Part shown: piece after piece, positions 46,565-55,332 of the stretch
Position numbering within the stretch: the first letter of the stretch is position 1
Layout of the letters: each line of letters begins with the position of its first letter
Source: Moraxella cuniculi DSM 21768
Lineage (GTDB): Bacteria; Pseudomonadota; Gammaproteobacteria; Pseudomonadales; Moraxellaceae
Direction of reading: 5' to 3'
NCBI RefSeq assembly: GCF_900156515.1
Contig: NZ_FTNU01000001.1
Coordinates: 1-64,000, forward strand
Length of the DNA stretch: 64,000 nucleotides
Notes under the pieces: model-generated
Told to the model about the DNA's origin: nothing
Seen by the model: the letters and a program-made list of their open reading frames with translations, nothing else
Database searches by the model: none
Made by a program: the position numbers and the translations under genes

Positions 46565-46799
46565 ATTATCCTTGTTGTCAGAATTACCATATTAGCAGGT
46601 AATGAGTGATTTTAAAAGAGCAAACGCAGGATTTGTGCCATTTTCTGATCAGCATTTTGGGCAAAAGTGCCAAACTTGCCATCGCCACCCATGGGCTTAT
46701 TGGTTGATTGTAGGAGTCTATTAAGTGGATTTTTGACAACAAACCACAAAAGTGTTAAGAAAATTCACCAAAGCTGATAACTATATTGTCATTTGATGA

Positions 46800-46805
46800 T
46801 ATAAT
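46800..46805 (+). promoter_or_regulatory. -10 element of the AhpA-like gene
   Basis: A perfect TATAAT lies 41 bases before the ATG at 46846. A reading frame open from TTG 46786 runs straight through it, which argues that the true start is downstream. The -35 is not obvious. Confidence 0.55.
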
Positions 46806-46845
46806 GGGACAATTTAACCGTTTGAATTATAATTTGGCAATTATC

Positions 46846-48087
46846 ATGACTTATCTAGCACCCAGACAGGGTATTTTTGCGGCGATTGTTTTGGCAAGTT
46901 TGACACTGCATTTATTGTTTTTTGTCATCAGTGCCGAGCGTGGCATCAATGCTCAAAATCAGCAAGTAGTAAACCATAGCGTTGCTGCTTTAAGCCAAGA
47001 ATTGGTCGCACCGTTGGCAGCCTATGATAGGGTTAGCATGAGCGTAATTGCCGAGCCGTATACCAATGAGCAAGCGGTGGGTTATATTGGCATCTATGAT
47101 AGCCAAGGTCGTATATTGGTGCCTCTAGGAGAGGCAAGCGATGGCTATCGCACCGAGCAAATCATCGCTACAGGCGATCAGGTGCTGGGCAAGGTTGCGG
47201 TGCAAGCCAAACCAATCAGCCGTGCACAAATTTTGTCGGATAATTGGGTGTTTTTGCTCAGCGTTATTGGCTTACACATCATCTTGTGGTTGGTGTATGG
47301 CTATGTTGCACGACCAACTGCCGAATTAAAGCGTCAAATTGCCCAGCGTGTACGAACGGATTTATTAAACAAAGGCTTGTTAAGCGAGCAGCAACCTGCC
47401 AAGGTTGAAGCTGCTGAGCCAGAGCAGTCGCCATCACAAGCAAGCGATGACGAACAGGACGATGAGCTGCAAATTGATGATTCAAGCGATGAAACCACGC
47501 TGTCGGCTGCTTACACGGTGCAGTTAAGCTATGATGATCCACGACATTTATTGGCAACTGTGAGTATTGATACCAAAGCGGCTTATTTGGCTCTGTGCGA
47601 TCAGTTGTTTGACAAAGCGTGTCAGGCGTTGCTTGAGTTGCCTTTGTTTGCAGGCGTGGAGACCGCCAACAAAAAAACCTTTGACGACTCAGGCGTATCA
47701 ATCACACTGCATGCCAAAGAGCCAACCGCCAAGACAGCGACAGCGGCGGCACTTTTGTCCAAATTGCTGGTGATGGTCAATGAAGTGGTGTACCAAAAGC
47801 ACCGTGAAATCAGACGCTTTGCCTTGCCTGTTAAGGCGGTCTGTAGCGATGCTGATTCGGCCGAGATTGCCAAATTAATCTCTTTAAACCGCAAAGAGCA
47901 GCTGTTGATTATTTTGCCAGAAGCAGGGCGAAATCAGGTCTCAACCTACATGAGCCTATCTGCACTCAAGCAGCCAAGAAGCACCCACGAAAGAGATGCT
48001 CGCGAGATTGTCAGCGTAACCAATGCCACCACCGAGCGTCTAAAAATTGCTTGCGATAAAGTCTTGCTTTTTGAAGATAATGCTTGA
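46846..48087 (+). CDS. AhpA/YtjB-like inner-membrane protein with extended cytoplasmic domain
   Basis: The 413-residue protein has one membrane segment near the N-terminus (IFAAIVLASLTLHLLFFVI), a periplasmic stretch of about 100 residues with a PAS-like GYIGIYDSQGRIL, a second membrane segment (VFLLSVIGLHIILWLVYGYV), an acidic linker and a cytoplasmic domain. The first half matches the layout and neighbourhood of YtjB (Smp), which is beside serB in E. coli; the cytoplasmic domain of over 200 residues is extra and unrecognised. Function is unknown; YtjB relatives have been linked to peroxide-stress or membrane roles. Confidence 0.65.
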   Translation: MTYLAPRQGIFAAIVLASLTLHLLFFVISAERGINAQNQQVVNHSVAALSQELVAPLAAYDRVSMSVIAEPYTNEQAVGYIGIYDSQGRILVPLGEASDGYRTEQIIATGDQVLGKVAVQAKPISRAQILSDNWVFLLSVIGLHIILWLVYGYVARPTAELKRQIAQRVRTDLLNKGLLSEQQPAKVEAAEPEQSPSQASDDEQDDELQIDDSSDETTLSAAYTVQLSYDDPRHLLATVSIDTKAAYLALCDQLFDKACQALLELPLFAGVETANKKTFDDSGVSITLHAKEPTAKTATAAALLSKLLVMVNEVVYQKHREIRRFALPVKAVCSDADSAEIAKLISLNRKEQLLIILPEAGRNQVSTYMSLSALKQPRSTHERDAREIVSVTNATTERLKIACDKVLLFEDNA

Positions 48088-48169
48088 CAAAATGGCTATT
48101 TTGTTTTATAAGGCTATCAATCCATACGGCAAACTGTGCCATAGCGTACAATCTGACTAAGGAGTCATT

Positions 48170-48391
48170 ATGAGTAATATTGATGATGATTTTGATGATG
48201 ATAATTTTGAAGAAGATGCCGATGCACAACTGGCAGACGAATCCAAGGCAAAACCGCTCGAAAAACGCCTAAAAATCGATGCTTTATTAGAAGAGCAGCG
48301 ACTGAACAAACTTAAGCGCGCCTTAGAAGATGGTGATGATTTTGCAGAATTTGATGATTTGGACGATTTGGATTTAGATGACGATTTTTAA
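48170..48391 (+). CDS. Small acidic protein, PA3496 family
   Basis: A 73-residue, strongly acidic protein: Asp/Glu-rich ends flank a basic helix LEKRLKIDALLEEQRLNKLKRAL. It looks like the PA3496 family, annotated as putative envelope-integrity proteins, of unknown mechanism. AAGGAG five bases before the ATG is one of the best ribosome binding sites in the window, implying high expression. It precedes a UPF0149 gene. Confidence 0.75.
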   Translation: MSNIDDDFDDDNFEEDADAQLADESKAKPLEKRLKIDALLEEQRLNKLKRALEDGDDFAEFDDLDDLDLDDDF

Positions 48392-48487
48392 TCGCTAAGT
48401 CATGGTTTGATTTGCCAGCTGATTTGACTTTTGGGGCAAAGTCGCCCATTGTGGTCAATCTTGACTATTTATATAACTGGATATTTC

Positions 48488-49009
48488 ATGAACAAACAAC
48501 AATTATTTGATTACCTAGAATCACCTGCCAATGAGATAGGGCTTGACCCAATCGCTGCCCATGGTTTTTTGACGGCAACGGTAGTGGGCAAGCCTTTACC
48601 AAATTGGCTGTCGGCATTTTTTGAGGGTGGCGATAGTCGCGTGCCTAATGATGTCAAGGCAGCGTTGGTGGCATGGCAACAGGAGCTTGTTGATACCTTA
48701 AAGGCCGAACAGCCGATTGAGTTGCCATTTGATGCCAGTGAAGAGGCTGAAGATTTTAGCGAAGATGGTGATTTGGCGGCGTGGGCAATTGGTTTTGTTG
48801 ATGCCATGTATTCTGATGAAAATGTTGATTGGTTTGACGATCCTGATACCGAAGAAGAGGTGGCGATGCTGACCTTACCGATGGTTGTTTTGTCAGGTAT
48901 TGATGAGGAAATGGACGATATGCGTGACGATGAAACGCTTGCCCAAATGGCAAATGCACTCGAGGATAATATCACAGAGTTGTTTTTATTGTTTCATACA
49001 CAAGAATAA
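48488..49009 (+). CDS. UPF0149 (YgfB/YecA) family protein
   Basis: The 173-residue protein matches UPF0149: GFLTATVVGKPLPNWLSAFF, WAIGFVDAMY and the acidic C-terminal half. There is no C-terminal SEC-C zinc motif, so it resembles YgfB more than YecA. YgfB in Pseudomonas affects beta-lactam resistance through amidase regulation; whether that holds here is unknown. ATG 48488 is chosen over a TTG 57 bases upstream because homologues begin near this residue. Confidence 0.85.
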   Translation: MNKQQLFDYLESPANEIGLDPIAAHGFLTATVVGKPLPNWLSAFFEGGDSRVPNDVKAALVAWQQELVDTLKAEQPIELPFDASEEAEDFSEDGDLAAWAIGFVDAMYSDENVDWFDDPDTEEEVAMLTLPMVVLSGIDEEMDDMRDDETLAQMANALEDNITELFLLFHTQE

Positions 49010-49152
49010 TCAATTATTTGATAAAAGCGGGCTTGTCCTGCTTTTATTTTGCCAGTTGTTTGCTTGACGAGCTGGGCTTTGACTTTAGATGCTATCAAGC
49101 TGGCGCCAAGATTTTTCACAATTGTCAGGAAATAACAAAACCAGATATAACA

Positions 49153-49181
49153 AGGGCTGTCGCACAATAGTGGACAGCCCT
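49153..49181 (-). terminator. Hairpin downstream of tRNA-Val
   Basis: AGGGCTGTC (49153-49161) pairs perfectly with GACAGCCCT (49173-49181). It lies 11 bases past the 3' end of the reverse-strand tRNA and probably ends its transcript, although the following T content is modest. Confidence 0.6.
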
Positions 49182-49192
49182 AGATTTATATT

Positions 49193-49269
49193 TGGTAGGC
49201 GTAAACGGACTCGAACCATCGACCCCCACCATGTCAAGGTGGTGCTCTAACCAACTGAGCTATACGCCT
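49193..49269 (-). tRNA. tRNA-Val (anticodon GAC)
   Basis: The reverse strand folds as a full cloverleaf: acceptor AGGCGTA/TACGCCT, D-arm AGCTCAGTTGGTTAGAGC, anticodon stem CCACC/GGTGG around TTGACAT, and T-arm GGTTCGAGTCC. The anticodon is GAC, reading GUC and GUU codons for valine. The 3' CCA is encoded (49193-49195). No integrase or attachment repeat is seen near it. Confidence 0.95.
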
Positions 49270-49327
49270 GTGTAATTGCGTGCTATTTTAGCAAACTTTT
49301 GGCAAAAAGCAAGCGTTTTTTGTATTT

Positions 49328-50386
49328 TTATGACGATTTTGTATTTTTTGCCATCTGGTCAAATTGATAGATGTCAATCGGTGTTTTAAACGGGCGATTG
49401 GGCAGTTCTTGCACCAGCTTTGGCACAAGGTAGCCAGAGAGTCGCTCAAGTAATTGCCAATAAATCGCTACCGCTTGCTCAATGGGCAGGTCAAAATGTG
49501 CTGCACCTGCCACCTTGTCCAAAATATGCAAATAATAAGGCAAAATACCAGCGGCGAATAACGCATGGCTTAGTTGTGCAAGCGTATCGGCATTATCATT
49601 AATATTTTTTAATAAGACAGTTTGGTTAAGTAGCGTAATTCCTGCCGCTTTTAGGGCGTGGCATTTATCGCTAAGTGATGTGTCAATTTCGTTGGGGTGG
49701 TTGATGTGCAGCACCAATACAATGCTTTTTGATTGGGATTTTAATAACTCAATCAGCTCATTATCAATGCGGTTGGGTAGCACCACAGGCAGGCGTGTAT
49801 GTAGGCGAATGGTGTGCAAGTGATTGATTGTGCTAAGTTTATCCAGCCACAGTTTAAGCCGTTTGTTGCTTAAGTTTAAGGGGTCGCCGCCGCTTAGTAT
49901 TACTTCATTAATTTGTGAATTTTTATTTATATATGCCAGAATCTCATCAATTTGTTGCGTGTTGGGCTGGTTGCCAGCATAATCAAAGTGCTGGCGAAAG
50001 CAGTAGCGGCAATGTATAGCACATGAGCCAGTTACTGTTATCAGGACGCGGCTGTCGTATTTGTGCAGTATGCCCTTGGTGGGATTGTGATGATTTTCGG
50101 CAAGAGGGTCGGTGCTATAACCTTGCACAGACAGAGCTTCTTTGGTATCTGGCAGCACTTGCAGTAACAAAGGGTCGTTTGGATTGCCTTTTTGCATTTT
50201 GTTAATAAAAGCATGTGGCACACGCAAGGGGAATTTTTTGGACGATGGTTGGGTCTTGGGCGGTGCTGGTAGCTCAAGCAAGGCAAATAATTCATCAATA
50301 TTATCAACAACGGCTGATAATTCGTCTTGCCAAGTCTGAAAAACTGGCATTTTGTCGCTTGGGTGAATTTTTTTTGTAGAAATCAT
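49328..50386 (-). CDS. epmB: EF-P beta-lysylation protein EpmB (lysine 2,3-aminomutase-like)
   Basis: EpmB is a radical SAM, PLP-dependent enzyme that turns L-lysine into (R)-beta-lysine for attachment to EF-P. The 352-residue protein has the cluster motif GSCAIHCRYCFRQHF, EVILSGGDPL, and the KVAGAAHFD segment that carries the PLP lysine. It lacks the long tail of clostridial lysine 2,3-aminomutases. It is divergent from efp, its target gene, with 159 bases between. Confidence 0.95.
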   Translation of the reverse strand: MISTKKIHPSDKMPVFQTWQDELSAVVDNIDELFALLELPAPPKTQPSSKKFPLRVPHAFINKMQKGNPNDPLLLQVLPDTKEALSVQGYSTDPLAENHHNPTKGILHKYDSRVLITVTGSCAIHCRYCFRQHFDYAGNQPNTQQIDEILAYINKNSQINEVILSGGDPLNLSNKRLKLWLDKLSTINHLHTIRLHTRLPVVLPNRIDNELIELLKSQSKSIVLVLHINHPNEIDTSLSDKCHALKAAGITLLNQTVLLKNINDNADTLAQLSHALFAAGILPYYLHILDKVAGAAHFDLPIEQAVAIYWQLLERLSGYLVPKLVQELPNRPFKTPIDIYQFDQMAKNTKSS

Positions 50387-50396
50387 GGTTTAGGTT

Positions 50397-50426
50397 TTGA
50401 CAAAAATCATTAAAACTTTATATAAT
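50397..50426 (+). promoter_or_regulatory. Sigma70 promoter of efp
   Basis: TTGACA (50397-50402), an 18-base spacer and TATAAT (50421-50426) are perfect consensus hexamers, about 120 bases before efp. It overlaps the upstream side of epmB. Confidence 0.8.
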
Positions 50427-50545
50427 GGAGTGTTTATGGGCGAAATCGCCAAAACATTATAGCACAGCGGATTTTTGGCTGTGAATTAATTTTGCCGAGC
50501 GTGCTTGGCTAACTTGATAACAAACCAAAGAGCAATAGGTAAATT

Positions 50546-51121
50546 ATGGCAAGTTTTTCTACAAATGATTTTAAGGCTGGATTGAAGGTTATGCTTGACG
50601 GCAACCCTTGTTCAATCCTTGAAAATGAATATGTTAAGCCGGGCAAAGGTCAGGCGTTTAACCGTGTTAAGCTACGCAATCTACGCACAGGCAAAGTGCT
50701 TGAGCAAACCTTCAAATCTGGCGATACGCTAGAAGGTGCCGATGTGATGGATGTTGAGATGAACTATCTGTATAACGATGGTGAGTTTTGGCATTTTATG
50801 CACCCAGAAAGTTTTGAGCAGTTGCAAGCTGACAAGACAGCCATGGGCGATGCGGCACAGTGGCTAAAAGAAAACTCAAACGCACTTTGCACCATTACTT
50901 TGTTCAATGGAGCACCGCTATCAGTTACGCCACCGAATTTTGTTGAGCTTGAGATTGTTGAAACCGATCCAGGTGTGCGTGGCGATACTTCAGGCGGTGG
51001 CGGTAAGCCTGCACGCTTGGAGACAGGGGCGACAGTGCGTGTACCGCTATTTGTTCAACAAAACGAAATCGTCCGTGTCGATACCCGCACTGGCGAATAC
51101 CAAACGCGTGTTTCTGCTTAA
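50546..51121 (+). CDS. efp: Elongation factor P
   Basis: EF-P enters stalled ribosomes and helps form peptide bonds at polyproline stretches. The 191-residue protein has the KOW-like N-domain with Lys34 in [12 protein letters not shown], the site beta-lysylated by EpmA, and the C-terminal OB domain ending in the conserved VDTRTGEY. Strong consensus promoter and terminator flank it. Both EpmA and EpmB genes are in this window, so the modified form is expected. Confidence 0.98.
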   Translation: MASFSTNDFKAGLKVMLDGNPCSILENEYVKPGKGQAFNRVKLRNLRTGKVLEQTFKSGDTLEGADVMDVEMNYLYNDGEFWHFMHPESFEQLQADKTAMGDAAQWLKENSNALCTITLFNGAPLSVTPPNFVELEIVETDPGVRGDTSGGGGKPARLETGATVRVPLFVQQNEIVRVDTRTGEYQTRVSA

Positions 51122-51132
51122 TCTTATCTTGC

Positions 51133-51161
51133 AAAACAGTGCCAATCGGCACTGTTTTTTT
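51133..51161 (+). terminator. Terminator after efp
   Basis: AAAACAGTGCC (51133-51143) pairs perfectly with GGCACTGTTTT (51148-51158), loop AATC, followed by T residues. Confidence 0.9.
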
Positions 51162-51365
51162 GTGCAGGCGTGTTTGTTTTGATGATATGGCTTGGCAAAT
51201 GATGTCAAATTTACAAATCATCAACCGAATGCAACATAATTTTGCCAAAAGTGCCATGTCAATAGATGACAAAAAATACACCAAATGGTAAACTATGCTG
51301 ACACATTTTGAAATATTTTGATGAAATCAGCCTTGTGATTTTGTCAGGCATCACCGAGAATAACT

Positions 51366-52271
51366 ATGACAAAGCTTAATCAGCGTACAGTGGCGACAGC
51401 GATTGCTGCAACAGGCATTGGGCTACACAGTGGTAAAAAAGTAACGCTGACCTTAAAGCCTGCCCAAGTAGATACTGGCATTGTGTTTGAAAGAACCGAT
51501 TTGGGCAAGACGATACCTATGGCGGCAAATCTCGTGCAAGATACCATGATGTCGTCCAATCTGGTGCAAGGTGATGCTCGTGTAGGGACGGTTGAGCATT
51601 TGCTCTCGGCAGTGGCGGCGTGCGGTATTGACAATCTCATCATTGAAGTAGACGCACCAGAGATTCCCATCATGGACGGCAGTGCTGCACCATTTTTGTA
51701 TTTGATTGACAAGGCGGGTATTGCTGAGCAAACTGCTCTAAAAAAATTCATTAAAATCATTAAGCCTGTTGAGGTGAGCGATGGCGACAAATGGGCTCGC
51801 CTTGAGCCGTATGAGGCAGGATTTTTGATGGATTTTGAGATTGATTTTGCTCATGCGGCGATTGCAGCAACAGAACAAAGCACACGGCTTGATTTTAGCA
51901 CCGCCAATTTTGCCATTGAAGTGGGACAGGCTCGTACTTTTGGTTTTTTAAAGGATTTGGAATATCTACAAAAAAATAACCTAGCATTGGGCGGCAGTCT
52001 TGATAATGCGGTTGTGCTTGATGATAATTCGGTGGTTAATGCAGATGGATTGCGTTACCCCAATGAATTTGTTCGCCACAAGATGCTTGATGCCGTGGGT
52101 GATTTGTATGTCATCGGACATCCGTTGCTTGCCAAATTTTCAGCGTTTAAATCAGGTCATGCGTTAAATAATGCACTGATTCGTGCAGTTTTGGCAGATG
52201 AAAGTTGCTATAAAATTGTAACATTTTATGACAAAAATGATTGCCCGATTGACTATGTGGAAGCAGCATAA
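51366..52271 (+). CDS. lpxC: UDP-3-O-acyl-N-acetylglucosamine deacetylase
   Basis: LpxC is the zinc enzyme that commits UDP-GlcNAc derivatives to lipid A synthesis. The 301-residue protein shows zinc ligands His78 in GTVEHLLSA and His238/Asp242 in HKMLDAVGD, the GLHSG start and GHALNNALIRA near the end. Its position beside dciA is as in Acinetobacter. It is transcribed alone here and ends at a bidirectional terminator. The organism therefore makes lipid A; in Moraxella this is part of lipooligosaccharide. Confidence 0.97.
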   Translation: MTKLNQRTVATAIAATGIGLHSGKKVTLTLKPAQVDTGIVFERTDLGKTIPMAANLVQDTMMSSNLVQGDARVGTVEHLLSAVAACGIDNLIIEVDAPEIPIMDGSAAPFLYLIDKAGIAEQTALKKFIKIIKPVEVSDGDKWARLEPYEAGFLMDFEIDFAHAAIAATEQSTRLDFSTANFAIEVGQARTFGFLKDLEYLQKNNLALGGSLDNAVVLDDNSVVNADGLRYPNEFVRHKMLDAVGDLYVIGHPLLAKFSAFKSGHALNNALIRAVLADESCYKIVTFYDKNDCPIDYVEAA

Positions 52272-52387
52272 CGCAATTTTTGCTACAGCCAATCCTAGTA
52301 TCAATCTATGAATGCCACCCAAAGGCAAATTTAGCTGCAAAAGCACAGACATATTTCAGATTTTGCATAATTATCATATCAAAAATG

Positions 52388-52425
52388 AAAAAACCCACAG
52401 TGAATTGACTGACTGGGTTTTTTTA
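52388..52425. terminator. Terminator between lpxC and dciA
   Basis: AAAAAACCCA (52388-52397) pairs with TGGGTTTTTT (52414-52423), with a smaller inner stem. Suitable for both convergent transcripts. The gap 52272-52657 otherwise has no gene. Confidence 0.75.
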
Positions 52426-52599
52426 TTGCCATAAAATACAAAATAGTAAATAAAATCAACAGTTTATTTGATAAAAGCAGCCAGATGGTTAATTAATGAT
52501 TAAAAAATCATCAACTGTAAACATATTGTAATAAAATACCAAGTTCTTTGCTTGGTTACAAAACTTTACAAAAAGCTTGGCTGGGTGGTGATGGTTTAT

Positions 52600-52646
52600 T
52601 TGTTATTTATTTTAATTATAAATTTATTTTTATTAATAAATAACAA
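52600..52646. repeat. AT-only 12-bp inverted repeat downstream of dciA
   Basis: TTGTTATTTATT (52600-52611) and AATAAATAACAA (52635-52646) are perfect inverted repeats around a nearly pure A/T loop. It lies 11 bases past the dciA stop. It may be an mRNA-end hairpin or simply a low-complexity AT block. Confidence 0.45.
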
Positions 52647-52657
52647 TCATGGCTGGT

Positions 52658-53173
52658 TCAGTCTTCGCTGGCAAGTTTTTGCAAAGCCTCAATCAAATGC
52701 GGATTTTTGCTGATTAATTTGATATTTTGTGTTATCATTTGCCTTGTGTTTTCGCTTAGGGTCTTTTTAGCCACTGGGCGAGCATCTGATGGCAGTAAAT
52801 TGGGCGAAGTAATGAACTTGATTGACTGCAAATGACAAAAACGCTGATCATAAGCACGCAAAGCTTGAACACAATCCTCCATGATATAGCGTGCATGATT
52901 GGCAGCGGTCGGCGAATCTAGCGATAGAGTAAGCTCGGTCGGCGAAACATAGATGGCATAGCAGCCTCTAAGCGTCTTTTCGTCAAAAATGGGCGTAAGA
53001 GCATTGCGAAGTAGTTGCGTATGATATTGCAAATAGCGATATTTTGACATCAGTGGTTTTGACAGCATGGCACCTGCTGCAGCTTGTTTTTCAAGCGGTG
53101 TGGCAAGATGATTGGTTGTGCGAGTTTTTGCCAACAAATCATTAATCCGTGTGGTTTTTGTGGAATCAGACAT
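52658..53173 (-). CDS. dciA: DciA family (DUF721) replicative helicase loader
   Basis: DciA loads or assists the DnaB helicase in bacteria that lack DnaC or DnaI. The 171-residue protein has the DUF721 domain in its middle (about residues 45-120) with LRGCYAIYVSPTELTLSLDSPTAANHARY, and a variable C-terminal tail. The lpxC-dciA neighbourhood agrees with Acinetobacter. The sequence is divergent, so the family call rests partly on context. Confidence 0.72.
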   Translation of the reverse strand: MSDSTKTTRINDLLAKTRTTNHLATPLEKQAAAGAMLSKPLMSKYRYLQYHTQLLRNALTPIFDEKTLRGCYAIYVSPTELTLSLDSPTAANHARYIMEDCVQALRAYDQRFCHLQSIKFITSPNLLPSDARPVAKKTLSENTRQMITQNIKLISKNPHLIEALQKLASED

Positions 53174-53406
53174 GGCTCACCTAGAGAATAATTGACCTTG
53201 GACATGGTGTCCGCAGAGCAAGTGTATCACACCTTTTGAGAAAAACAACCATCACGCAAGCGTTGGGCTGTTTTTTTAGTACACCAAGGAAGTGTATTGT
53301 GTGGCACTGGCTTTAATCAAAACCAACCAATGGCACAACCGTAGCGGTTTGACAAGCTGACAGATGTTTTGTCGGTAAATCTCTTTCGGCTGTGTAAGGA
53401 AAATCA

Positions 53407-54093
53407 ATGAAACAAGTACTTTGGCTACTATCAGCCGTGGGATTAACTTTTGTGCAATCAAGCACAGCACAGAACAACTATGTCAATAACACCGCTCAAG
53501 CCAGTTATGCTGCCAGCGTGCCAGACAATATTGACAGTGTGATTAATAGTCTGATTATCAGCAGTCAAAACGCACAAGCACAGACTTATCGTCAGGGTGC
53601 AACTGCTGAATTTAGCAGCAACTTTCAAGCACCAAAAACCAGCGAACGCCTTACCGCCAACAGTGCCCCAAGCATTGCAGCAGCAGCAGCGTCTCGTGCC
53701 GCACTAAAAAGCAGCATCGGTCGCTGTGCGATGTATGTTCGCAAAGCTCTACAGGCTGCTGATTATAAATTCACCCCACAGGTTTCTGCGTATCAGTACG
53801 CCAGCAATGGCACATTGGCATCAGCAGGTTTTGTAAAACTTGACAATAATAACTATGTGCCACAGGCGGGCGATGTTGCGGTATTTAACCGTACGGCAAA
53901 AAATCCACATGGACATATTCAGATTTATGATGGCAAAGACTGGATTTCTGATTTTCGCCAATCCATCTCAGAGACTCGCCAGCCGAACTTTAGCCCATAC
54001 GCACAGCATAATGGCTACAGCGTGTGGCGTGATGCACGCTTTGTAGATGCTTCGGCAAATACTGGCACAATGCTTGCCATTAATGGACAATGA
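53407..54093 (+). CDS. Secreted NlpC/P60- or CHAP-like amidase (putative peptidoglycan hydrolase)
   Basis: The 228-residue protein has a signal peptide (cleavage near SSTAQ, residue 22), an Ala/Ser/Gln-rich linker to about residue 95 and a C-terminal papain-like domain. The candidate catalytic Cys is in IGRCAMYVRKAL and the His in NPHGHIQIYDG, with the WISDF element after it, as in CHAP/NlpC-type cell-wall amidases and related effector enzymes. It probably acts in the periplasm or is secreted; no immunity-like gene is next to it, so remodelling is more likely than toxin use. Confidence 0.7.
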   Translation: MKQVLWLLSAVGLTFVQSSTAQNNYVNNTAQASYAASVPDNIDSVINSLIISSQNAQAQTYRQGATAEFSSNFQAPKTSERLTANSAPSIAAAAASRAALKSSIGRCAMYVRKALQAADYKFTPQVSAYQYASNGTLASAGFVKLDNNNYVPQAGDVAVFNRTAKNPHGHIQIYDGKDWISDFRQSISETRQPNFSPYAQHNGYSVWRDARFVDASANTGTMLAINGQ

Positions 54094-54106
54094 TTGTATG
54101 CCATAC

Positions 54107-54134
54107 AAAAAGTCAGACTAAGTCTGGCTTTTTT
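54107..54134 (+). terminator. Terminator after the amidase-like gene
   Basis: AAAAGTCAGAC pairs, with one wobble, with GTCTGGCTTTT and ends in a run of T. It can also serve the convergent DOMON-like gene. Confidence 0.8.
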
Positions 54135-54161
54135 GTTTGTATAACTGGTTGTAAGTTTGTA

Positions 54162-54779
54162 TTAATGCCAATACTGGCGTTGATGAAAATCAGGTGTGGT
54201 GGCGTGCGTGATGGCATAATACACAGGCACGCGGCAATCATCAATCAATGGATATAAGATGGCAGTGATGTTGATATCAAGATTGGCACGCAAAAGTGGC
54301 TTGAGCATATGGCAAATCTGTAGCTTTAGCACATAAGCATCAGGGGTGCTGCTTATTTTTTGTTGTAAATCATGCTCAAAATCCATGATTGGTGGCAGGG
54401 TGCTTGGTGTGCGATAGTTCTCAAAGCGATAAATGTTGTAGCGAGAATCAACAGCGGCGTTGATTTCAATATAGTTATCGGCTTGTTTTTCGGCGATAAA
54501 GCACTCAAAACAATCCATCTCCCACAAAAAATCAGCACGGCAAGCGGCTTTTGATTGATTGATAATAGGGTCAAAGAGTGCGTGCGTATGGGTGGTTTTT
54601 TCAACATAAAAACACAGCTGCAAAGCATCATTCTGATTGCACAAGCTGGCAGTGATTTTTGCTGGCGTGAAGTGATTGACCGATTGCTGATGGGCATCAT
54701 CAATCACCGCTTGCAGGACAAAATGTTCGCAATGACCAAGAGTGTCATGCGATATATCGCCATAAGAACTTGTTGTCAT
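54162..54779 (-). CDS. DOMON-like (family 9 carbohydrate-binding-like) domain protein
   Basis: The 205-residue protein is one all-beta domain with the pattern of the DOMON-like MurB-associated group: LQLCFYVEK, LWEMDCFECFIA, YIEINAAVDSRYNIYRFENYR, and a C-terminal DFHQRQYW (family usually DFH.p.yW). It has no signal peptide. Such domains bind sugar, haem or similar ligands; no ligand is known here. It is 25 bases downstream of yhbY on the same strand. Confidence 0.72.
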   Translation of the reverse strand: MTTSSYGDISHDTLGHCEHFVLQAVIDDAHQQSVNHFTPAKITASLCNQNDALQLCFYVEKTTHTHALFDPIINQSKAACRADFLWEMDCFECFIAEKQADNYIEINAAVDSRYNIYRFENYRTPSTLPPIMDFEHDLQQKISSTPDAYVLKLQICHMLKPLLRANLDINITAILYPLIDDCRVPVYYAITHATTPDFHQRQYWH

Positions 54780-54804
54780 TTTAATAGATGTTACCTATGG
54801 ATAA

Positions 54805-55125
54805 TTAGGCAAAGCCAAAGCGGCTTAAGTTTGACAGTTTGGGATTGGCCTCGTCATTGTTGCGAAGTAGTAGTACCATGCGACCGATGTGATGAATGAC
54901 GCTTGATTCGGTGGCGTTGGCGATGGCGTCAGCACAGGCTTTGCGTTCTTCGCCACTGCCAGCAGGAATTTTGATTTTGATTAGCTCATGGTCATGCAAG
55001 GCACGAGAAATTTCCTCAATGACAGTTGGACTGATGCCATTGGCACCGACAATCACCACGGGATCAAGCTGATGACCAATGCCACGCAGGGCTTTGATGT
55101 CTTGTAGTTTTGATTTTTTGCTCAT
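54805..55125 (-). CDS. yhbY: Ribosome assembly RNA-binding protein YhbY
   Basis: YhbY is a CRM-domain protein that binds the large ribosomal subunit precursor. The 106-residue protein is one CRM domain: IKALRGIGHQLDPVVIVGANGISP, ALHDHELIKIKIP and the GRMVLLLR strand. The ATG at 55125 is preferred to one eight codons upstream because GGAG sits just before it. It is divergent from rlmE, the usual arrangement in gammaproteobacteria. Confidence 0.93.
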   Translation of the reverse strand: MSKKSKLQDIKALRGIGHQLDPVVIVGANGISPTVIEEISRALHDHELIKIKIPAGSGEERKACADAIANATESSVIHHIGRMVLLLRNNDEANPKLSNLSRFGFA

Positions 55126-55332
55126 AAAATCTCCAAATTGAGCTGGCAAGCAGTGAGAAATTTACATTATTATAGCAGATTTTCACCAAATTTACTGCCA
55201 ATAATGGTAAACTAGAACATTCCGACTGGCTCTAGCTGGGCTATATAGGCGATGTCATTGTATGAATGAATGATGGCAAAACCAACTTCGGCTGAGACCA
55301 GATGGTGATAAATTTGACAAAAAGGCAGGTAT

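Noticed and set aside
46786..46845. Upstream TTG start for the AhpA-like gene
   Set aside because: A perfect TATAAT lies inside this stretch, so it is promoter DNA rather than coding.
49140..49270. tRNA-Val as an attachment site for an integrated element
   Set aside because: No integrase and no duplicated tRNA 3' end were found nearby; both flanks are core genes.
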